A DNA stretch of 56,165 nt from Phenylobacterium sp. (GTDB lineage: Bacteria; Pseudomonadota; Alphaproteobacteria; Caulobacterales; Caulobacteraceae): the NCBI RefSeq assembly GCF_004299445.1, contig NZ_SCTC01000001.1:1-56165 (forward strand), read 5' to 3'. The position numbers and the translations under genes are program-made. The notes beneath the pieces are model-generated. The model saw nothing but the letters and a program-made list of their open reading frames with translations, did not search any database and had not been told where the DNA came from. Numbering within the stretch: position 1 is the first letter of the stretch; each line of letters begins with the position of its first letter. This document shows, piece by piece, positions 8,609 to 17,983 of the stretch.

Positions 8609-9226
8609 ATGAGTACCGTTATTGCGTCGCCTGTCGGACGCCCTCGCGATCCCGAGACCACCGCTGTCATCCTTGAGGCCACGCTGCGGCTGCTGGCCGA
8701 GTACGGCTATGCGGCCACCAGCACCGCACAGGTCGCGGCCCTCGCGCGAGCCAGCAAGGCCACGCTCTACCGCCGCTGGCCCAGCAAGTTCGCGCTGGTG
8801 GCCGACGCGATCCGCCACGGCCTGCGCACCGCCAATCCGGTCACGCCGCGCACCGGCGATCCGCGTGAAGACCTGATCCGGGTGCTGGAGAACCTGATCC
8901 GGGCTATGGCCGAGACGCCGCTGGGCGGGGCGATCCGTGCGGTCATTTCCGATGCCGCGCACGAGCCCCAGCTGTCGGCCGCGCTCCAGGAGGTGACCAC
9001 CGAGGCCCGCGAACGCGGTCCGATGCGCGCGCTGGTGCTGGAGGCCCAAGATCGGGGGATGCTGGCCCCAGACGCCGACATCGGCCTGATCCTGGATCTG
9101 ATGCTGGGCGCGCCCTACTTCCAACTCATCGTCCGGCAGGTCACCCCGCGCCCGGAGCAGGCCCGCGCCCTGGTGGACCAGCTCATTCCCCTGCCCTCCA
9201 CACCACACCCTGGGAGCCAGCCATGA
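8609..9226 (+). CDS. TetR/AcrR-family transcriptional regulator
   Basis: About 205 residues. The N-terminal helix-turn-helix reads LRLLAEYGYAATSTAQVAALARASKATLYRRWPSK, shown here as its classic elements: helix 1, then VAALARASKATLYRRW as the recognition unit. The C-terminal half is a typical all-helical ligand-binding and dimerisation domain with a TetR_C-like end. The ATG at 8609 (MSTVIASPVGRPRD) is preferred over a GTG at 8591. Neither has a clear Shine-Dalgarno, so the message may be nearly leaderless. The stop codon overlaps the SDR start as ATGA, so the regulator and the enzyme are translationally coupled. Confidence 0.88.
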   Translation: MSTVIASPVGRPRDPETTAVILEATLRLLAEYGYAATSTAQVAALARASKATLYRRWPSKFALVADAIRHGLRTANPVTPRTGDPREDLIRVLENLIRAMAETPLGGAIRAVISDAAHEPQLSAALQEVTTEARERGPMRALVLEAQDRGMLAPDADIGLILDLMLGAPYFQLIVRQVTPRPEQARALVDQLIPLPSTPHPGSQP

Positions 9227-9972
9227 ACCTCGACGGACGCACCGCGCTGGTCACCGGCGCGGCGCGCGGCATCGGCCGTGAGCTGACACGCCATTTGGTG
9301 GCCGCCGGTTGTCACGTGGCGGCGGTGGGTCGCTCACCTCAGGCCCTGGCCGAACTTGAGGCCGCGCATCTAGGCCAGGTGTCCGCCTGGCCGGCCGACC
9401 TGGCCCGCGCCGACGAGGTCGAGCGGCTGATCCGCGAGGTCCCGGCCCGGCATCCCAATCTCACCGTCTTGATCAACAACGCCGGCGTCCAGGTGACGGC
9501 CGACGTGCTGGCCGACGAACCCCGGGCCCTGCGCACGGCGTTCCGCGACGAGATCGCGATCAACCTGGATGCTGTCGTCGGGCTGTCGACCGGCCTGCTG
9601 CCTCACTTGGCGAAGCAGCCGTCGGCAGCGATCGTCAACGTCTCAAGCGGGCTAGCGTTGGCGCCCAAGGCTTCAGCCCCAGTCTATTGCGCCACCAAGG
9701 CGGCGGTCCGTAGCTTCACGAAGGCGCTGCGCTACCAGTGCGAGGACGCGGGCCTGAACGTCGCGGTCAGCGACGCCGTCATGGCGCTGGTTGACACCGA
9801 CATGACCCACCGTCGTGGCGGCAGCAAGATGAGCGCCAGCGACGCGGCGGCCGAGGTTCTGGCCGGTATGCGGTCGGGTCGGAGCGACATCTACGTCGGC
9901 AAGACGAAGCTGCTGGCTGTGTTGATGCGCGCCGCGCCGAGCTTCGCCGAGCGGATGATGCGCCGGAGTTAG
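9223..9972 (+). CDS. Short-chain dehydrogenase/reductase (SDR) family oxidoreductase
   Basis: Classical SDR of 249 residues. The Rossmann motif TGAARGIG is at residues 11-18, the structural NNAG follows at about 86-89, and the catalytic Ser lies in VNVSSG with Y155-C-A-T-K159 downstream. An NAD(P)H-dependent redox reaction on an unidentified alcohol or ketone is expected. The order resembles DltE-type SDRs. It overlaps the preceding TetR gene by 4 nt (ATGA), and the TetR protein probably controls it. It converges with the decahaem gene, whose stop lies 7 nt away. Confidence 0.9.
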   Translation: MNLDGRTALVTGAARGIGRELTRHLVAAGCHVAAVGRSPQALAELEAAHLGQVSAWPADLARADEVERLIREVPARHPNLTVLINNAGVQVTADVLADEPRALRTAFRDEIAINLDAVVGLSTGLLPHLAKQPSAAIVNVSSGLALAPKASAPVYCATKAAVRSFTKALRYQCEDAGLNVAVSDAVMALVDTDMTHRRGGSKMSASDAAAEVLAGMRSGRSDIYVGKTKLLAVLMRAAPSFAERMMRRS

Positions 9973-9979
9973 TCCGACC

Positions 9980-12900
9980 TCAGCGATCCGCCTGCTGCAC
10001 CATCCCCGGACCCAGCCACGCGGTCATGTCGACCGCGTCGGTGACGCGATACGGACGGCCCCAGCGGTCGGTGAAGAACCGTTCCATCTCGTCGCGCTTG
10101 AACGGACGCGAGCCCAGCCGGCCGAAGATCGCCATCTGGTGGCCGCTCTCGTCCACCGCGCGGTCGCGGTCCAGGCCCTTCGACACCGACAGCGCCGCCG
10201 ACGGAGTCCGCGCCCAGGCAATTAGCTCGGGCTTGGGCGCCGGCGAGAAGCCGTAGAAGTTGGGCTGCGTCGCCGGACCGATCAGCTGCACCACCTTCAT
10301 GCCGTTCTTGCCGTCGGCGATGTAGGCGAACAGCGAGGCGTTGGTCGAACCCACCACCACGTCTTCGGCATCGTTGATCGCGCCGCCGGCGTCGAACTTC
10401 TGGTAGAGGCGCGGCCGCTCGGGGTTCGTCACGTTGACGATGACCAGGCCGTCCTTCTTGGCCGCGACATAGGCGTAGGTGCGGGCCACGTAGACGCGGC
10501 GGGCGTCCACCAGGGGGATGGTCGCGCCCTCGACCAGCTTGGGCTGGTCGAGCTTGGTCACGTCCAGCACCTCCAGGCCGCGCTGGGTGGTGACCCAGAG
10601 ATAGCGGAACTGCAGCGCCGAGCCGCGCACGTCAGGCAGCGCCACGGTCGTCACGTGCCTGGGCTGCAGCGGATTGCTCAGGTCGACAACCACCAAGCCG
10701 GCGTCGGCGGCGATGTAGGCAAAGTGTCCGCCCAGTGTGATGTGGCGTGCGCCTTTCAGGACGCCGCCCGCATTCCAGGTGACGGCCCGCTTCAGCTTGT
10801 TGTTGCGCGGATCGCCGTCCGCCAGCGTGTTCACGTTGACGAGGATCAGGCCTTCCTCGCTGTCGGTGACGACGGCGTACGAGTAGAGCGGATGGAATTC
10901 CTGCTCCTGGTTGGCCTGAAGCAGGGTGATGTCGGCGCCGGCGGCGTCCTTCACCATCATCTTCTTCATGGCCTCGTTCCGGAGCGGGGCGATGTTCTGG
11001 TTGGTCGGCAGCGCCATGCAGGTGGCGTTCTTCGACTCGACGCGCGTGTCGTGGCCGAGCGGCGAGAACGGCGCAGTGATGACGCGCTGGGACACACCCT
11101 TGTTGGCGACGCTGGCGGCGTCGAACACGTGGAAGCCGCCCTTGCCCTCCGCCACGAACATGTACTCGCCGCGCAATTGCACGCAGCGGGCCGCGCCCTC
11201 GGTCTTGTGGGTGAAGTTCGAGAACTCTTCGTAGCTGTCTTCTTCGCCACCCTTCAGGCCATCAACGAACGGCTTGCCGCGAACCCAGTTCTTCAGCTCG
11301 CGCTTGTTCTGGTCGACGTGCAGCTTGAAGAAGTCGGGATAGGCGTAGCGGTGCAGGTAGCTGCCGATCACCGCCTGGGGCTCGCTCCACTCCGAGACGC
11401 GCGTCGCCTGGATGCCGCCTTCGAGACCCACCCAGGCGTTCTGGCCCACGAAGTTCACGAAGTTGGTCCCGAGCAGGAGCAGCTGGGCCATGATGGCGTT
11501 GTTGTCGTTGGCCGCGCTGACGTGGCAGTCCGAACAGGTCTTGGTCTCGGTGGTGCGCACGGTGTGTGGGAAGTGCGGCGCGAAGGCCTGGCTGGAGAAG
11601 CCCGACGCCGCGATCGGCGGCTGCTGCACGTAGATCCGCTCGCGGTTCACGTTGGTCGACGACAGCACCAGGGCCGACGACGAGCGAACCGGCGCGATGG
11701 TCGAGCCCTTGGTCGTCTGGTGGCGGCCCAGCTGGTACATGTCGTCACGGGCGACCTGCGGGTTGTAGGTCGCGTAGTTCCGGGTCTCCTCGCCCTCGTA
11801 CTTGTGGGTCGTGGTCTTCCAGTTGGCCTCAATCGGCAGGTGGCAGCCTGCGCATGCCGTGGTCCACGAGGTGTGGCAGGCGAAGCATTCCATCTCATCG
11901 TCGTTGTGCGCGCGATCGCCGGGCGCGACACCGGGCCCCCAGGTGAACGGCTTGCCGTCCTGGCTGATCTTGCCCATCAGCTTGGCGCGGGCCGACTTGG
12001 CGTTGAAGTCAGGCGAGGTGCGGTCGACCGTGTCCTTGGTCAGCTTGATCCGCCATTCCAGCTTGGGGTCCAGCAGCGAGCGCTGGATCAGGACCTGACG
12101 TCCCTCACGCTCGACCCACTCGAACCGGCGCTGGCCGTCGGGGTTACGCAGCAGCGACAGGTCGTTGCCTTTCGGATCCGCGGCGGGGCCCGAGGTGCGC
12201 AGCGTCGGATAGGCCTGCGACGTGCCGTGGCAGTCCTTGCAGCGGATCTCCACCGCGTTGGCGACTTCGCCGTAGATTAGACCCGTGCCATGGCTGTCGT
12301 TCGAGAAGTGGCAGTCGGCGCACTGCATGCCCTTCTCGGCGTGGATATCCATCATATGGACAGCCTTGCCGGGCGCGTTCTTTCCGACGGGCGTGAACTC
12401 GGGGGCGCCCTTCTTGTGGAACTTCTCGGGGTCGTCGTTGGCGACGATCGCGCCGTCCTTGTCCAGTAGGTTGCCTTCGCGGTCGCGCTTGAAGATGGCG
12501 CGGAAGTTCCAGCCGTGGCCGTGATAGTCGGCGAACTGGGTGTCCTTTAGCTGCTTGTTCAGCCCGAACACCTCACGCAGGAAATCCAGGTCGGCCCACT
12601 TGCCCCGCGGCGCGGCGCCCTCGGGGTTGCGGTCCAGGACGTGGCGGATTTCCTCGCTGGTCGGATACTTCTGCTTCTCGGGCCACATGGACGGGGCGTC
12701 GGCCTCGTAGTCCCACATCGTGTAGCCGAGGTAGGTGTTCACGAACATGTTCGGCTGGTGCATGTGGCAGTTCATGCACTGGGCCGTCGGGATGGCGCGC
12801 GTGAAGTAGTGCTTGATCGGGTGACCCGATTCCTTGCGCTCCACGACCTCGTTGGTGTGGTGATCCACCGTCCACTTGATCGTCGGGTCCGCCTGCGCAC

Positions 12901-13987
12901 TCTGGCCATCGCGGCCGAAAGGGGCCCAGGTGACGCTGGCGTGCGGCTGGCGGTTGTTGGCGTAGACCACGTGGCACGACGCGCAGCCCGAGGAGCGATA
13001 GTCGCCCGGCTGGTCGTTGGTGCCCATGAACCAGGTGAAGGGGTCGTTGAGGCGGGTCTTGTGGATGTTCAGGACCGGGATCGCGACGCGCAGGCCGGTG
13101 CCGGGGCCGCGGTTGGATTGCCGCAGATCGGGACGGCCCGGCTCTTCCAGGCGCTGGAGCGCGCCGTTGGCGTTGGGCAGGCCCACTTCGGCGAACTGGG
13201 TGTTGATGTTGCGACCACCGCGTTCGAACACGCGGAAGATGTCTCCAGGGGGCACCACCTGCCACGTCGGCAGAGGATAGAGTGTCGGCAAGGCGCCGCG
13301 TTTGGCCTGCTCGGGCGTCACGGCGCCGTGCGGGCTGCCGGGCGACAGCAGGCGCGCCGGCTCGCCGTGGGCGGTGTAGGCCTCGCCGAGGACGTAGTTC
13401 TTGAACGGCAGAATGCCGTTGTTGTACGAGCCGCCGCCCCACAGCATCGCGCCGGTGGCCATCAGCGAACGCTCGGCCTTCTCGATCAGCTCCAGGTGGC
13501 AGGCGCCACAAGCCTGCCGCGCCACCCGATAGTCCGACGGGTTCACGAAGCGGACGAACTCGGGGCTCTCCTTGTTGAGCAGCGTGTAGCTGATCTTCGG
13601 GTTCGCCGAGCTCGGGTAGTGCCAGGTCTTCGGATACTTCGGCAGCACGTGGGCCTTGTCGCGCAGGGCCGCATAGCCGGGCGCGTTCATAGCCATGCCG
13701 GCGGGCGCGAAGACGGTGGCGTCGCCGCCGTGGCAGGAGGCGCAGCCCAGCTTCACTGCCTGTGACAGGTGCATCGTCTTGGCGTCGGACTCGGTGTGGC
13801 ACGAGACGCAGCCCTTGCTGGCCGCGTCGACCTCGGCGTCCGTCATGCCCAGCTTGGCGGCCGGCGCGGTCACGTAGGTGCGCTTCACCGGCTTCTCGGC
13901 GTCGCTGGCCTTGAGAGACACGGGCGCGAAGACGGTCAGCGCCACCAGCGCCCCCAACTTCAGCCATTTTCTCCCGAATTTCAGCAT
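9980..13987 (-). CDS. Exported decahaem c-type cytochrome fused to LVIVD-repeat beta-propeller
   Basis: 1335 residues with an N-terminal signal peptide (cleavage near SLKA-SD, residue 27). Ten CXXCH haem motifs occur at about residues 60, 82, 160, 335, 404, 556, 585, 702, 712 and 820. The C-terminal third has no haem motifs and carries LVIVD-type repeats (for example GLVVVDLSNPLQPRHV and GLVIVNVTNPERPRLY), which fold as a beta-propeller. A secreted or surface-exposed electron-transfer protein is likely. It is the last gene of a four-gene operon, starting 7 nt after the outer-membrane beta-barrel stop with an AGGGA ribosome site. No orthology to MtrA, MtrC or OmcA is claimed. The partner substrate is unknown. 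Confidence 0.88.
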   Translation of the reverse strand: MLKFGRKWLKLGALVALTVFAPVSLKASDAEKPVKRTYVTAPAAKLGMTDAEVDAASKGCVSCHTESDAKTMHLSQAVKLGCASCHGGDATVFAPAGMAMNAPGYAALRDKAHVLPKYPKTWHYPSSANPKISYTLLNKESPEFVRFVNPSDYRVARQACGACHLELIEKAERSLMATGAMLWGGGSYNNGILPFKNYVLGEAYTAHGEPARLLSPGSPHGAVTPEQAKRGALPTLYPLPTWQVVPPGDIFRVFERGGRNINTQFAEVGLPNANGALQRLEEPGRPDLRQSNRGPGTGLRVAIPVLNIHKTRLNDPFTWFMGTNDQPGDYRSSGCASCHVVYANNRQPHASVTWAPFGRDGQSAQADPTIKWTVDHHTNEVVERKESGHPIKHYFTRAIPTAQCMNCHMHQPNMFVNTYLGYTMWDYEADAPSMWPEKQKYPTSEEIRHVLDRNPEGAAPRGKWADLDFLREVFGLNKQLKDTQFADYHGHGWNFRAIFKRDREGNLLDKDGAIVANDDPEKFHKKGAPEFTPVGKNAPGKAVHMMDIHAEKGMQCADCHFSNDSHGTGLIYGEVANAVEIRCKDCHGTSQAYPTLRTSGPAADPKGNDLSLLRNPDGQRRFEWVEREGRQVLIQRSLLDPKLEWRIKLTKDTVDRTSPDFNAKSARAKLMGKISQDGKPFTWGPGVAPGDRAHNDDEMECFACHTSWTTACAGCHLPIEANWKTTTHKYEGEETRNYATYNPQVARDDMYQLGRHQTTKGSTIAPVRSSSALVLSSTNVNRERIYVQQPPIAASGFSSQAFAPHFPHTVRTTETKTCSDCHVSAANDNNAIMAQLLLLGTNFVNFVGQNAWVGLEGGIQATRVSEWSEPQAVIGSYLHRYAYPDFFKLHVDQNKRELKNWVRGKPFVDGLKGGEEDSYEEFSNFTHKTEGAARCVQLRGEYMFVAEGKGGFHVFDAASVANKGVSQRVITAPFSPLGHDTRVESKNATCMALPTNQNIAPLRNEAMKKMMVKDAAGADITLLQANQEQEFHPLYSYAVVTDSEEGLILVNVNTLADGDPRNNKLKRAVTWNAGGVLKGARHITLGGHFAYIAADAGLVVVDLSNPLQPRHVTTVALPDVRGSALQFRYLWVTTQRGLEVLDVTKLDQPKLVEGATIPLVDARRVYVARTYAYVAAKKDGLVIVNVTNPERPRLYQKFDAGGAINDAEDVVVGSTNASLFAYIADGKNGMKVVQLIGPATQPNFYGFSPAPKPELIAWARTPSAALSVSKGLDRDRAVDESGHQMAIFGRLGSRPFKRDEMERFFTDRWGRPYRVTDAVDMTAWLGPGMVQQADR

Positions 13988-13994
13988 CTTGTCC

Positions 13995-16025
13995 CTAGAA
14001 GGTCAGAATGGCGTTGAGCAGGACCGAGTAGTACTTGTCGTGCCGGGCGGAATTCGAGAACAGGTCGTTGAAACCCTTGCCCGCGTCGAACACCGCGACC
14101 GAGCCGCGGAACACGATGTTCTGCGTCATATGCGGCCTCCAGATCGTCGAGACCGACGCATCCCAGCCCAGCGACTTGGGGATCGATCCCTCCTGGCGCA
14201 GCGCCTGGACGATCGAGGTGTCGGCCATGCCGATGTGCTGGATGTTGGTAGAGATGCGTAGCTCGGGCAGCACGTCGAAGTCGGCGCCGCCGCCAAGGAC
14301 GACCGTGCCCGGGTTGTTGAAGTTGGACTGCCCCTCCTCCTTCGAGGACCGGAGGGAGTTCAGGATGCCGTTGCGCCCGTTGACGCCGATCACCCGACCG
14401 CCGCCGGCGAACGGAATGGTCTGACGGATCCAGTAGCTGGTGTCGGAACCGGCGAACTGCGGGTTCTCGAAGATGGCGTCGAAGCCCCGCTCGCGGTTGT
14501 CGTAAGGGTTCTTGTCGCCCGAGGCGTAGAGGCCGGTCAGGCGCACCCGGATCCAGTCGAAATCCATCGACGGCTCGGCGGCCACGAAGTAGCTGCGGAT
14601 CTTCGCCTTGCGGCCAGTAAAGATGTTGTTCCGATCCTCGCCGAACGCATAGAAAGCCGACGCCGTCAGGTTGACCCGGCCGATCCGCCCATCGGTGTTG
14701 TAGCCGAGATAGGTCACGTCGTAGTTGCGGCCGCGGAGGTTCCCGATCAGCGCGGGGCGCACCGGGAAGCCGTTGTGGTCGATCTGGATCTCGTCGCCCT
14801 CGCGATTGCGATTGTGGGCGACCATCAACTGCGACGTGATGCCCGGCAGTGGAAGATCCTGACGGTACACGCTGCCTATGAAGACGTAGTCGTCGCGCAG
14901 CCGCTGGGTGATGTCGTTCAGGCCCGAGTTGGTGTCCTTCTCGATCCGCCAGAAGGCCGCCAGATTGTACTGGAACCGGTTGTTGTCGCGGTTGCCGAAG
15001 AGGCGCACGCCCAGCTGGTTGTCCTGAAACAGGAAGCCGCGGAACTCGGTCGAGAATGGCTGGATGCCGACTCGGAGGGAGTCGAAGTCGTACCGTTCGG
15101 ACACGTTGCGCAGGTGGTAGTCGACGAACAGTTCCTGCAGGCCGATGAAGGCGTCGTTCCGGTGGGTCTTCTTCGAGGGCTCGACGTAGAGGACCCGCTT
15201 CTCGGGTACGTCGACGTAGTTATCCTGGAACGCCAGCGCGATGCGGAACTCGAGCTCGGGCGGCTTGAAGGCCGTCGAGCCTTTGACCAGCGAGGCGGCG
15301 GCGATGAACGTCTGGGCCACCACCAGGCTCGAGTCGCGCCCGAAGATGTCCAGGCTGCCCGGCCGCGATGTGGTCTGAACACTCACCGGGATCGGGAAGG
15401 TCCGGGGTTCGACCACGGTGTCCGAGACACCGGTGAAGGCGAAGAACCAGTCGTGCGTCCCCTTGATGGGGATGTCGCCCTTCAGGAAGTTCTGGTTGTA
15501 GGGGTCGAACCAGCGCGGCTTGGTGACACCCAGCGCGCCAGCCAGACGCCAGCGATCCGGGATCGGAACCTCGTCGTGCGGGAACGCCTCGGGCGGCGGC
15601 GCGCGCACGGCCCCGGGGTTGGTCTGGTCGATCGCCGGCGGCAGCTCCTGAATGCGCCCTGGCCGGCGACGCCCGTCCAGAGGCTTGTCGTCGGCGGGGA
15701 CGGGCTCGCTCTCGGGCGGCGGACCGGCGTCGACCGAGGCGGGCGGCGCAGCCTGGGAAGCGGCAGGCGGAGCGTGTTCCTGATCCAGGGCGGCAAGCTG
15801 GAAGCGGCCGTCCATCGCCAGCACGTCATCGATGCTGGGGCCCTTGTTGCCGCCCCACACCTGCGCCTGGGCTTCCTGGCCCGCCACCGCGCCAGAGTCC
15901 GTCGCGCCGGCCTGGGCGAGGATTTCGTCGATGGTGAGCGCCTTGCCGGCCCCATGCGCCCGCGCCTCGGCCTGCCCGGCGAGGCCGGCGAAAGCGATGA
16001 GCGCGATGAGGGAGACTTGGCGCAT
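13995..16025 (-). CDS. Outer-membrane beta-barrel protein of the multihaem operon
   Basis: 676 residues starting at ATG 16025 (MRQVSLIALIAFAGLAGQ, a signal peptide). Residues 25-150 are Pro/Ala-rich and hold two short similar units (LTIDEILAQ and SIDDVLAM). The remainder has the alternating aromatic pattern of a large transmembrane barrel, with many Tyr/Phe/Arg strands such as RFQYNLAAFWRIEKD and a terminal phenylalanine (LNAILTF), the usual Bam recognition end. It begins 2 nt after the HbpS-like lipoprotein stop and ends 7 nt before the decahaem start. A pore or scaffold for the cytochromes is a reasonable inference. A specific family such as MtrB/PioB is not recognisable by eye. Confidence 0.78.
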   Translation of the reverse strand: MRQVSLIALIAFAGLAGQAEARAHGAGKALTIDEILAQAGATDSGAVAGQEAQAQVWGGNKGPSIDDVLAMDGRFQLAALDQEHAPPAASQAAPPASVDAGPPPESEPVPADDKPLDGRRRPGRIQELPPAIDQTNPGAVRAPPPEAFPHDEVPIPDRWRLAGALGVTKPRWFDPYNQNFLKGDIPIKGTHDWFFAFTGVSDTVVEPRTFPIPVSVQTTSRPGSLDIFGRDSSLVVAQTFIAAASLVKGSTAFKPPELEFRIALAFQDNYVDVPEKRVLYVEPSKKTHRNDAFIGLQELFVDYHLRNVSERYDFDSLRVGIQPFSTEFRGFLFQDNQLGVRLFGNRDNNRFQYNLAAFWRIEKDTNSGLNDITQRLRDDYVFIGSVYRQDLPLPGITSQLMVAHNRNREGDEIQIDHNGFPVRPALIGNLRGRNYDVTYLGYNTDGRIGRVNLTASAFYAFGEDRNNIFTGRKAKIRSYFVAAEPSMDFDWIRVRLTGLYASGDKNPYDNRERGFDAIFENPQFAGSDTSYWIRQTIPFAGGGRVIGVNGRNGILNSLRSSKEEGQSNFNNPGTVVLGGGADFDVLPELRISTNIQHIGMADTSIVQALRQEGSIPKSLGWDASVSTIWRPHMTQNIVFRGSVAVFDAGKGFNDLFSNSARHDKYYSVLLNAILTF

Positions 16026-16027
16026 GC

Positions 16028-17983
16028 CTACTTCCCCTGGCAGGCGTTCTGGTCGTTGGTATCGAGGAACGGCGCGAACGGGCAACCCACGTAGCGCAGC
16101 CGCGCGGGCGCTACCGGCCCCACGATGAGCTGGTCTGCGCGGATGCCCGGCGCCGCATTGCCCACCGAGCCGCCGACTTTCAGGCCGCCGTTGTGAGCGC
16201 CCAGGAACGCGATCATGTCGTCCTGGTCGATGCCGTCGCCCGAGATCCCGATACCGCCGACGATGCGGCCTCCCCGATAGATCGGCACACCGCCCGGGAA
16301 AATCTGGATGCCGTTGGCCAGACGCTTCTGGCCCGGCGCCACATCGGGTAGCGCAGTGCAGACCTGGGGCGTGTCGGTGGCCGATGCCCCGGTCACGAAA
16401 CTCAGGTGCTGAACGACATTGCCGATGATCAGCGCCGACTGCAGCCCCGTGGAGAGCGGGCTCCACTGCGTGATCGGCCGCGAGAGCGGCCCGTTCGGAC
16501 GTCCGACCTCGCCATCCGGATAGTACGGCCGCGATAGGTTGCCGATCGTGCGGGCGCCGAATGCGGTGCGGCCCGTGAACACGTTCGCGTCGGCGAAGAA
16601 GTCGCGGGTCTTCTGGACGAAGCTGCGCACGTCAGCGCTGGGGTCGGCCAGCAGGTCGGACGCCGCGAACGGCGCCGAGAAGAACATCGCCGTGCGCGCC
16701 TTCTGGGCCGAGACGTCGATGCCGAACACCGGGGCGTCGGGCGAGCGGACGATGCCCAGGATCTGGCCGCGGGTGTCGACCACGCTGAGCGAGACCTCGG
16801 CGCGGCTGTCGAGTGGACGGCGAATCTGGGCCCGCGCCCGGCTCATGATGGTGAAGGCCTCTTCCAGGATCGCCCGGACCTCGGCCTGGGTCAGCGGCGT
16901 CAGGCCGTCGGCCCCGTCGGTGCCCCCCCGAATCGGGAAGCGGTTCGCGCCCGAGCCATTGGAAAGCACCATTGCGCCGGCGATCGAGAACTCGGCCGTC
17001 GTGGCCAGCCGCAGGCCCGAGGCCTCGGTCCCATAGACCTGGCCGGCCAGCGCGCCGCCACCGGCGTAGTAGCCGTTGACGGCGGTGAACGCGCCGGTGC
17101 CCGCCGGCAGGCTGGCGAAGGCGGGCGCGCTGGACGGTGTCGAGCGCAGCGTACCCGAGTTGGCGTCGGAGAAGCGTAGCGAGGTGCCATCGACCGTCAC
17201 CCGGTCGGCGCGGATCTCCTCCGGCGCCAGGAAGCCGGTGGCGGCGGCGAAGGCGATCGCCTCCTCGGCGTCGTCTTCTATGTCGAGAATGTTCTTGTCG
17301 AAGCCGTAGTCGCCGTCGGCCATGATGCCGACGCCGCCCACCAGGACGCCGCCCTTGTAGAGCGGCAGGCCGCCGGCGTCGGCCGACAGTCCGAGCGGCG
17401 AGCGACGGGGTCCGGTCGCGTTCGCCGCCACGCGGGTGGTCACATCCGAGCACGGGAGCGACGAGAACTGGACGCCGAAAAGCGGGCCGCTCTCGAGACC
17501 CACCGTGGTGGGCGCCGGCGGGAAGTGCTCCTGCACAATCTGGCTGGCGGTGCGCGTCGAGAATGCGTTGCCGCCCGACGACAGGTAGGCCCCGGTGATC
17601 GCCTTCGCGATCGCAGCGCCGGCGGCGGGCACGACGGCGCCCTGAGCGTCCATGTTCACGCCCGTCGGGCCAGCGCGCAGAGTCGCGGTCGCCCGCGCTC
17701 CGGTCATCGAATAGACGGCCAGCACGTTGCCGACCCGGTCGCTGACGGCGATCACGGCGGGCAGGTTGCGGGCGCGCGCCTCGGCCACAGCCTGAGCGAT
17801 GATCTGCTGCACCTCGGCCGCCGTCAGCGCCTGAGCGGCCGGCAGCGTGTAGAGCCCCGTCCCGCCCGTGGGCGGGGGCGTCGTCACGGGCGGCGTGGTC
17901 GAGCCACCGCCGCCGCCGCCGCCTCCGCAGGACGCCAGCGCCAATGCGGCCAGGAACGCGGCCGAACGGGCCAGTGGCTTCAT
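16028..17983 (-). CDS. Lipoprotein with two GlcG/HbpS-type haem-binding domains
   Basis: 651 residues. The signal peptide ends in a lipobox (LALASC, Cys about 19) followed by a run of eight glycines and a Thr/Pro linker. Two GlcG/HbpS-like domains follow, about 55-260 and 350-620. Each has the helix-rich start (LTAAEVQQIIAQAVAEARAR, LTQAEVRAILEEAFTI), a conserved VDTRGQILGIVRS or VSDRVGNVLAVYS strand and a GGVPIYRGGRIVGGIGISG-type end. HbpS-family domains bind haem or degradation intermediates. The start overlaps the upstream cytochrome stop by 4 nt, and the gene lies 2 nt from the barrel gene. A lipid-anchored haem or redox partner of the neighbouring cytochromes is inferred. Confidence 0.82.
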   Translation of the reverse strand: MKPLARSAAFLAALALASCGGGGGGGGSTTPPVTTPPPTGGTGLYTLPAAQALTAAEVQQIIAQAVAEARARNLPAVIAVSDRVGNVLAVYSMTGARATATLRAGPTGVNMDAQGAVVPAAGAAIAKAITGAYLSSGGNAFSTRTASQIVQEHFPPAPTTVGLESGPLFGVQFSSLPCSDVTTRVAANATGPRRSPLGLSADAGGLPLYKGGVLVGGVGIMADGDYGFDKNILDIEDDAEEAIAFAAATGFLAPEEIRADRVTVDGTSLRFSDANSGTLRSTPSSAPAFASLPAGTGAFTAVNGYYAGGGALAGQVYGTEASGLRLATTAEFSIAGAMVLSNGSGANRFPIRGGTDGADGLTPLTQAEVRAILEEAFTIMSRARAQIRRPLDSRAEVSLSVVDTRGQILGIVRSPDAPVFGIDVSAQKARTAMFFSAPFAASDLLADPSADVRSFVQKTRDFFADANVFTGRTAFGARTIGNLSRPYYPDGEVGRPNGPLSRPITQWSPLSTGLQSALIIGNVVQHLSFVTGASATDTPQVCTALPDVAPGQKRLANGIQIFPGGVPIYRGGRIVGGIGISGDGIDQDDMIAFLGAHNGGLKVGGSVGNAAPGIRADQLIVGPVAPARLRYVGCPFAPFLDTNDQNACQGK

